Shown one piece after another: positions 57,765-64,000 of a stretch of DNA of 64,000 nucleotides; positions within the stretch are counted from its first letter, which is position 1, and each line of letters starts with the position of its first letter. Source of the DNA: Phocoena phocoena (lineage: Eukaryota; Chordata; Mammalia; Artiodactyla; Phocoenidae); NCBI RefSeq assembly GCF_963924675.1, contig NC_089226.1, positions 42,921,124 to 42,985,123 on the forward strand, written 5' to 3'. The notes beneath the pieces are model-generated. The model was not told where the DNA came from and ran no database searches. It saw only the letters and a program-made list of their open reading frames with translations. The position numbers and the translations under genes were made by a program.

Positions 57765-58539
57765 TTCAGGGAAAAGGTGGAGTAGGAAGCACCAAGAATA
57801 TTTTTCTCCATCTAGACAACAATTGTGCCAGCAGCAATTGTCTGAAGTGACTATTTTGAAACTCTGTGGCTTATTTTAACAATAGCAACTTTCAGAGGAA
57901 AGTTTAACTGGTAAATTGCTGTTCATTTCATTGCATTTCATCTCTTAATGTGAAGGTACTACTCATTCTCCATCCCTGGGCCCTGTGACAGGCAGCTGCA
58001 GTGATGGCAACCACATTTTTGGCATGGTTTCCTGGAGCCAGGTTGAGCAATAAGGACTTTGTCCTCCAGATACCAGGGTTCTGTGTTCTGATTATGGATG
58101 CTTCTGATTGCTAAGATGCTAGCAAGCAGCCTGCCTACCATGGTTTCAAACCCCACTGGCTGAAGTAGCTTCCACAAGATTTAAAGGAACCTCACTTAAT
58201 TTTTTGGACATTCAAAAACAATTATATATACAGTGGAATTGGGAAAGACACTATACATATCCAGGGAAAGACATAGACTCAGAAAAGACTTGAAATCTTA
58301 ATCTGAGACTGATTCCTGACATAGAGACACATAACAACAAAAACAAATAACAAACCTAAGGGAAAGGCAAGAATCTGATTTCCAGAGTTACCATTTTATA
58401 AGATGCAAATGTCCAGTTTTCAATGACAAAAAGGCATTTAAAGAAACAAGAAAATATGCCTCACTCAAAGGTATAAAATAAATCTACATAAACTATGCGT
58501 GAGGAAGCAGAGTTATCAGACTTACTGTACAAAGATTTT

Positions 58540-58745
58540 AAAACAATTATCTTGGGCTTCCCTGGTGGCGCAGTGGTTGAGAGTCCGCCTGCCGATGCAG
58601 GAGACACGGGTTCATGCCCTGGTAAGGGAGGATCCCACATGCCGCGGAGCGGCTGGGTCCTTGAGCCATCGCCGCTGAGCCTGCGTGTCCGGAGCCTGTG
58701 CTTCACAACGGGAGAGACCACAACAGTGAGAGGCCCGTGTACCGC

Positions 58746-58776
<31 letters not shown>

Positions 58777-58789
58777 AAACAATTATCTT
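58540..58789 (+). mobile_element. CHR SINE, short form (copy 10)
   Basis: A perfect 14-bp TSD 'aaaacaattatctt' (58540-58553 and 58776-58789) in the ORF1 region of the old L1 copy K. It has a perfect pol III A-box 'tggcgcagtgg' at 58566-58576 and a 28-base A tail, so it is among the youngest copies. The B-box is the family form 'ggttcatgccc', which departs from the tRNA consensus. Confidence 0.96.
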
Positions 58790-59510
58790 AAAGGTACTCA
58801 AGACCTAAAGGAAGACATGGAAAGAGATAAGGAAATAATGTGTGAATAAAATGAAAATATTAGGATGACATAGAATTTTTTAATGAAAAGAAATTCTTGA
58901 GTTGAAAGTACAACAATTGAAATGAAAAATACACTACAGAGGTTCAAAAGAAGATTTTAAAAAGCAGAATGAAGAATCTGTGAACCTCAAGGTAAGACAA
59001 TATTTTTGATTTTGAAGAATAAGAAGAAAAGTGAACAAAGCTTAAGGTTCCTCTGGGAAACCATCAATCAAACCAACAAATGCATTCTAGAGACAGTGGC
59101 AGAAAGAATATTTGAAGAAATACTGTCTAAAACCTTTCCAAAGTTGATGAAAGTCATAAATCTATGAATTCCATAATCTCAAAAACTCCAAAGATGATAA
59201 ACTCAAAAAGACTGCACCAAGACGTACCATTCTCAAACTATAGACAGCTAAAGACAGAGACAGAATTTTGAAATTAGCAAGAGAAAACCAACATCACATA
59301 TGAGGGATCTTCAATAAGATTACAAGCCTATTTCTCATCAGAAATCTTGGAGAAGACAAAAGACAGTGGGTTGATATATTCAAAGTGCTGAAAGAAAACA
59401 ACTGTCAAAGAAGAATTCTATATTTGATAAGTGTCCTTTAAAAATGCAGGAGAAATTAAGACATTCTAGGATAAATGAGAGGTGAGGGGGCTCTCCACCA
59501 TTAGACCTGT
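58790..59510 (+). pseudogene. Old L1 ORF1 relic
   Basis: Recognisable in order: 'actcaagacctaaaggaaga', a region equivalent to the coiled coil, 'gaaatcttggagaagacaaa' (equivalent to the ETLEDKRQWVDIFK block, near 59340), and 'gaagaattctatatttgata' (YP equivalent). No frame stays open beyond a few dozen codons. Confidence 0.65.
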
Positions 59511-59774
59511 AGTGTGGAGTCCTTCAGATTGAAATTAAGCAAATAGAGAGTCAGTCAAAGCAATATGAAGAAATAAATATCTCAGATAAAGGTAAATACA
59601 TGGGCAATTATAGAAGCTAGTATTATTGTAATTTTAATTTATAACACTTTAATTTTCTATATTATTTAAAAGACAAATGCATTAAAAAATAATCTATGTT
59701 ATTGGGTGCACAATATTAAAGTTGTTATCTGTGACACCAATAACAGAAAGTGAGTGGAGCTCTATGGGAGCAGA

Positions 59775-60068
59775 GATTATATAAATATTTATTATGCAGA
59801 ACTGGTTCACATGACTATGGAAGTCCACAATCTGCAGTGTGGGCTGACAGGCTGGAGCCATAGGAGAATTGGTGGTGCAGATAAAGTTTTAAGGCAGTCC
59901 TCTTGCTTGGGGTAGATGGCCTTTTTGTTTGATTCAGTCCTTCTACTGATTGGATGAGGTCCACCCATATTATAGAGGACAATCTGTTCTACTAAAAATT
60001 CATTGATTTAAATGTTAATCTCATCTAAAACAACCTCCAAGTTGACATATAGAACTAACCATCATAGG
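59775..60068 (+). mobile_element. MLT2-like LTR fragment (ERVL)
   Basis: 'actggttcacatgactatgg', 'ccacaatctgcagtg', 'attggatgaggtccaccca' and 'caagttgacatatagaacta' followed by 'accatcata' match the 3' two-thirds of an MLT2 LTR. The 5' end is not clear. It lies between the spacer and ORF2 of L1 copy K. LTR only, no gag/pol/env. Confidence 0.7.
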
Positions 60069-60539
60069 AAGGAATTATGTATCATGAAAGATTCAATAAA
60101 ATAATAAAATATTAAAATTATATACACTTACATACCTGATAACAGACACTCAAAATATATGAAGCAAAAATTGACAGAGTTGAAGGGATAAACAGTTCTA
60201 CAATAATTGTTGGAGATTTCAATACTCCACATTCAATAATAGATAGATGAATCAGACAGAAGATAAATGAGAGAATGGATGACTTGACCAACACAATAAA
60301 TGGACCAAACCTAACAAACATGCAGAACATCCCACCCCACAACAACAGAATATATATTATTCTCAGGTTCACATGGGACATTCTCCAGGTTAGATCATAT
60401 TTAGACCACAAAATAAGTCTCAATAGATTTTTTTTAAAATTAGTATCATATAAAGTATCTTTTCCAACCACAACAGAATGAAATTAGAAATCAGTAACAG
60501 ATGGAAACTTGGAAGATTCAAAATATGTGGCTATTAAAC

Positions 60540-60627
60540 AATGCACTCTTTTTTTTTTAACATCTTTATTGGAGTATAATTGCTTTACAATGGTGTGTTA
60601 GTTTCTGCTTTATAATAATGCACTCTT
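60540..60627 (-). mobile_element. 66-bp L1 3'-end insertion
   Basis: An 11-bp TSD 'aatgcactctt' (60540-60550 and 60617-60627) encloses only 66 bases: a T run followed by 'aacatctttattggagtata' and 'gtgttagtttctgc', the reversed terminal L1 3' UTR. Extremely 5'-truncated but with a complete 3' end, inserted into the endonuclease region of L1 copy K. Confidence 0.93.
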
Positions 60628-61060
60628 GAACAATCAATGCATCAAAGAAGAAATCACAAGAAAAGTCAGAAACTACTCAGAGAAAAATAAACATGAAATA
60701 CAATATATCAAAATTTATGGATGTAGTAATAGCAGTACTTAAAGGGAAATATATAGCTGTAAATGCTTACACTAAAAAATAACATCTCAAATCAATAATC
60801 TAAACTTACATCATAAGGAACTAGAAAAATAAGAGCAAAATAAACCAAGACCAAGTAGAGGAAGAAAATAATAAAGATTAGAGCAGATACAAACAAAGTA
60901 GAGAATAAAAAAGCAATAGAGAAAATCAATGGAACCAAAAGCTGCTTCATTGAAAAGATCAACAACATTGACAAGGAAAGAAAGATAAGGTGAAAATAAA
61001 TAAAATTAAAAATTAAACTGGATATATTACTACTGACCTTACAGTAGTAATATAAATATA

Positions 61061-61186
61061 AAAGGATTAAATATAAATATAAAATAATTATAAGGGATTA
61101 TAAGGGATTACTATGAGGGATATAAAGGATTAAATATAATATAAATATAAAATAATTATAAAAGGATTATAAGGTACTACTATGAG
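61061..61186 (+). repeat. Imperfect 63-bp tandem duplication
   Basis: 'aaaggattaaatataaatat' to 'ctatgag' (61061-61117) recurs from 61124 to 61186 with small indels. The repeated block is AT-rich L1 ORF2 sequence, so the local frame of copy K is destroyed. Confidence 0.8.
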
Positions 61187-61908
61187 CAATTATATGCCAA
61201 CAAATTAGTTAAAACCTAGAAGACAGATTCCTCAAAACACACAAATCACATAAATGAACTCAAGAAGAAATAGAAAATTTCAAATGACCTACAACAAATA
61301 AAGATTCAATGAATAGTCAAGAATCTCACAACAAAGAAAAGGCCTGGAAAGGATTACTTCACTAGTGGATTCCACTTAACATTCAAAGAAGAATTAATAT
61401 CAACTCTTCTCAGACCTTACAAAAATAATTTAGGAGGAGGAAACATTTCCTATCTCATTCTATGAAGCTAGCATTACTCTGATATCAAAGCCAGATAATG
61501 ACATCACAAGAAAATAAAATCACATTCCAATAGCTCATATGATTATAGATACAAAAATAAACAGAAATTAGCAAATTTAATCTAGTAGAATACTAGAAAG
61601 ATTTTTTACCATGTCCACTTGAGATTTATTCTAGGAATTCAAGGGTGGATCACCATAAGAAAATGAATGTAAAATGGCACAGTAATACAATGAAGGAAAA
61701 AAACCATGAAAAACTCAATTGATTCAGGAAAAAAAATTGAAAAAAATCAATTTTTTTTTATGACAGAAACTCTGAAAAAACTCAAAAGAGAAGGAAAATT
61801 TTACCTTTTGCCATATAAGGTAACCAATATAGAAAAAAACCCAGTATATATTACTAATTTAAAAAAAGGAATTTCAAAGCACTTTATATCTTACACTACT
61901 CTTGGTTT

Positions 61909-62144
61909 AAGAAAGGGGGAGGGCTTCCCTGGTGGCGCAGTTGTTGAGGGTCCGCCTGCCGATTCGGGGTACATGGGTTTGTGCCCCTGTCCGGGAGCAT
62001 TCCACATGCCGTGGAGCGGCTGGGCCCGTGAGCCATGGCCTCTGAGCCTGCGCATCCAGAGCCTGTGCTCCGCAAAGGGAGAGGCCACAGCAGTGAGAGG
62101 CCCGCATACCGTTAAAAAAAAAAAAAAAAAAAAAGGAAGGGGGA
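61909..62144 (+). mobile_element. CHR SINE, short form (copy 11)
   Basis: A 12-bp TSD with one mismatch (61909-61920 'aagaaaggggga' and 62133-62144 'aaggaaggggga'). Forward copy with a 21-base A tail. It adjoins the 3' limit of L1 copy K. Confidence 0.94.
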
Positions 62145-63079
62145 AATATAAAATATATATGTAAATACTAGTATTTGCCTGAATTGGAATAAGGAACATT
62201 GGAAGAATACATATAAAAAAAAAAACAAGTGTTTATCCATAGGGAGCAAGGGGGAAATTGAGTGGAAAAAAAACAGGAGAGGGAGTAAGATTCTTCCCTA
62301 TGTATTACTTAATATAATTTCTGAATCTTATAAACTTATTACCTATTCAAAAAATTAATTTAAAATTAAATGTGTCCTTTATCATTAAATATATATACTT
62401 GATTTGGTTTAAGGCTTTACATATTATATGAATCTATGTGTGCTTGTATTTTAATATCTCTGGTATTTAAAAAAATTCCATAGTATTTGAACCTACACAT
62501 GAGTCAGCCAGTTCAAAATGTGCCTTTTGTTTTGGTGCAACAAAGGATTCTTCATGAGTCTTCTCTAGTTGTCATGTCAATTCAGAAACTCACAAATCCA
62601 AAGAAGTTCACAAATATGAAAGCAACAAATAACACACGTAATTCATTTTACAATAAATGTATGCTCAAAGGAGGAAGCTACTTTTCCTAGTGGCAGGAAT
62701 GGATTGACCCCAAGAGACACATTACTTGAGTGACAAGAATTTACCAGTTGAGTAAGGAAGAAAAGCCAGAACAATACTAGAGCAATGGCATCTGGGTGTG
62801 AAAGAGCCCCCTTGAGCTCAGAAAGTGGGGAGATGGTCCTTTCTGTTTGGGAAACATGGCATGTTTTTGTGTCCCAGCATTTGCAAAATATATAAGGAGA
62901 GATATAGGGCAGACGGATTGGAGCCTGATTTGGAAGATTTTTCATACCATGCAGATATTTCATAATAATATTAAAAAACTAAAAAAGACAAAACAAATAA
63001 GTCACCCAGAATTTCAATTTCAACTGAGAGGCAGCAAGCTCTATTTGAATCTGAAAACAATTTCTGTCCCTAGGAAAAT
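62145..63079. other. Unique DNA
   Basis: 0.9 kb with no recognised gene or repeat. The 119-codon frame 62847-63206 enters the L2 relic and has no recognised domain. Confidence 0.45.
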
Positions 63080-63480
63080 GATGCATGTTCTCACCCTAGT
63101 GCTTTGTTCATGGTATTCTCTAGAACTGGCACATCTTTATTCTATTCCTGCCCTTCTCCTCTTCAACTCTCCCTCCCATTATCTTTCACTATGCCAAGTT
63201 ATATAGGGCTGAAATAAAAATGCTGCTTTCTCTGTGAACCCTTTTCTGACTTCCCATGCAGTTAACATCTCTTCTGCTCTGTGTTCTCACAGTATTCTAT
63301 ACAGTTCTCTACTTTCACACATATCACACTGAATTGTAATCTACTTATTTTTTTTTCCTTCCTAGAATTTCAGAGTCTTGAGAGAGAGAGAGCTAGGTCC
63401 TAATGTCCTCTATTTTAGTGCCTAGCACTTTCTCTGACATATGGGAGATACTCTATAAGTTTTTGTTAAAAATGAATGAA
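63080..63480 (+). mobile_element. L2 LINE 3' end
   Basis: Pyrimidine-rich L2 3' UTR ('tctgtgaacccttttctgac') leading to 'gtgcctagcactttctctga', 'catatgggagatactctata' and a terminal 'aatgaatgaatgaat'. Confidence 0.75.
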
Positions 63481-64000
63481 TGAATATCCTCAATTAGTTG
63501 ATTCATTGGTCAGGACGATTAGCCAGCTACTGCTCAGCCAACCTGCACATAATATGAATAGAGAAGATTTAATTCTACTACTGTTACTTTCATTCAACAC
63601 TAACATGAACAATTGACTATTTTTCTTTCATTTAACTTCCTCTGCAACTGCTACAGCCTTATGTGATCCAGATATGTGCCAATTTTCTCTGCATATCATT
63701 TGTTTATATGCATTTGATCAAAATATTATTTTCTAGAAATCATTTCCTGGGCATGATTCCTCATAGAAGCACTGCTTGGTCTCTACCTTCTAAAACAAAT
63801 GGTTGAGGACATGGGCAAATTTTCATGTCAATTTTCCAACTGAAACAAGTGTTGTGTGCCCACCAAAAACTGAGGCAGACTGAGGCAGACTGCATCCATG
63901 CAGGAGTGGGATGAGAAGGGGCAGGAGTGGGTTGAGAAGGGTCACCAGCCCGCTGGACTTATACAGCACCACTGAAGATCAGTGAACTGACACCTAAAAA
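63481..64000. other. Unique DNA
   Basis: No recognised gene. Two short tandem duplications occur: 'tgaggcagac' twice at 63871-63890 and a 21-bp near-duplication at 63901-63942. Confidence 0.45.
63901..63942. repeat. 21-bp near-perfect tandem duplication
   Basis: 'caggagtgggatgagaaggg' and 'caggagtgggttgagaaggg' lie head to tail, differing at two positions over 21 bases. Confidence 0.85.

Larger units (their letters stand above)
57765..61840 (+). mobile_element. Old L1 (copy K), 5' UTR to RT, with three nested insertions
   Basis: The start 'gggaaaaggtggagtaggaa' and 'gcaccaagaat' is an old L1 5' end in which the usual 'agatgg' word reads 'aggtgg'. The 5' UTR and first ORF1 part run to 58540, the rest of ORF1 from about 58790 to 59510, a spacer to about 59760, then endonuclease from about 60110 (GDFNTP equivalent near 60210) and RT to about 61840. 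Nested in it are a CHR SINE, an MLT2-like LTR (which replaces the start of ORF2) and a 66-bp L1 tail. The 3' half is missing. All frames are broken. Confidence 0.78.

Noticed and set aside
58554..58630. tRNA-like sequence (tRNA-Glu head) as a possible tRNA gene
   Set aside because: It is the promoter-derived head of a SINE; the anticodon arm and acceptor pairing are not those of a working tRNA, and the body continues into SINE sequence and an A tail.
45481..60068. A possible endogenous provirus spanning the two LTRs
   Set aside because: The MLT1 and MLT2-like LTRs are of different families, 14 kb apart, with no gag, pol or env between them; they are independent old LTR remnants.
62847..63206. 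119-codon forward frame
   Set aside because: It runs from unique DNA into an L2 relic, with no conserved motif or promoter; probably chance.

Overview
The window looks like ordinary AT-rich nuclear DNA from a cetartiodactyl mammal, most likely a whale or dolphin. The main evidence is eleven tRNA-Glu-derived CHR-type SINEs (ten short, about 210 bp, and one long, about 330 bp) and L1 copies with the 3' end type I associate with cetaceans. The older layers (MIR, L2, MER5A-like, MLT1, MLT2-like) are shared by placental mammals. I found no host protein-coding exon, no tRNA, rRNA or snRNA gene, no CRISPR array and nothing bacterial or viral apart from fossil LTRs. The window is therefore intergenic or deep-intronic. 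Family names come from remembered consensus sequences, not from a database search.

Layout: 0.6-2.3 kb holds an old L1/HAL1 ORF1 relic and an L2 3' end. The first long CHR SINE is at 5.35 kb and a small inverted (twin-primed) L1 at 6.5 kb. An L1 lacking its 5' end lies at 8.8-12.5 kb with a reversed L1 3'-end fragment nested inside it, and a second short L1 at 13.2-14.35 kb carries a SINE in its tail. The dominant element is an essentially full-length L1 at 17.15-24.52 kb: 5' UTR with a YY1-type core, broken ORF1, broken ORF2, 3' UTR, and a SINE in its tail. From 24.5 to 33 kb there is mostly unique sequence with MIR and L2 relics. Twin-primed L1 with a foreign filler, L1 tails and microsatellites occupy 33.3-35 kb. 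Two old L1 copies with large internal deletions lie at 36.5-38.3 and 40.4-42.0 kb, with L2 and SINEs between them. From 43.9 to 48.1 kb come L2, an MLT1 LTR, a (TA)n tract and an antisense L1 5' half with a degenerate tandem array. At 49.1-52.6 kb there is a MER5A-like element and a 3-kb antisense L2 with a fossil reverse transcriptase, split by two later insertions. From 53.8 to 62.1 kb there are five SINEs, an insertion consisting only of an A-rich tail, and a 4-kb old L1 cut by a SINE, an LTR and a 66-bp L1 tail. An L2 3' end lies near 63.3 kb.

The parts do not form a pathway. They record successive L1-driven retroposition: L1 machinery copied itself and also moved the SINEs, and younger elements repeatedly landed in the A/T-rich tails of older ones. 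Target-site duplications (TSDs) resolve many events to the base. Every L1 and L2 reading frame seen here is broken, so nothing in the window appears able to move on its own. I did not find a previously undescribed system. The most interesting observations are structural: twin priming, a chimeric filler, a tail-only insertion, possible spliced-RNA L1 copies and an antisense open frame in the L1 5' UTR.
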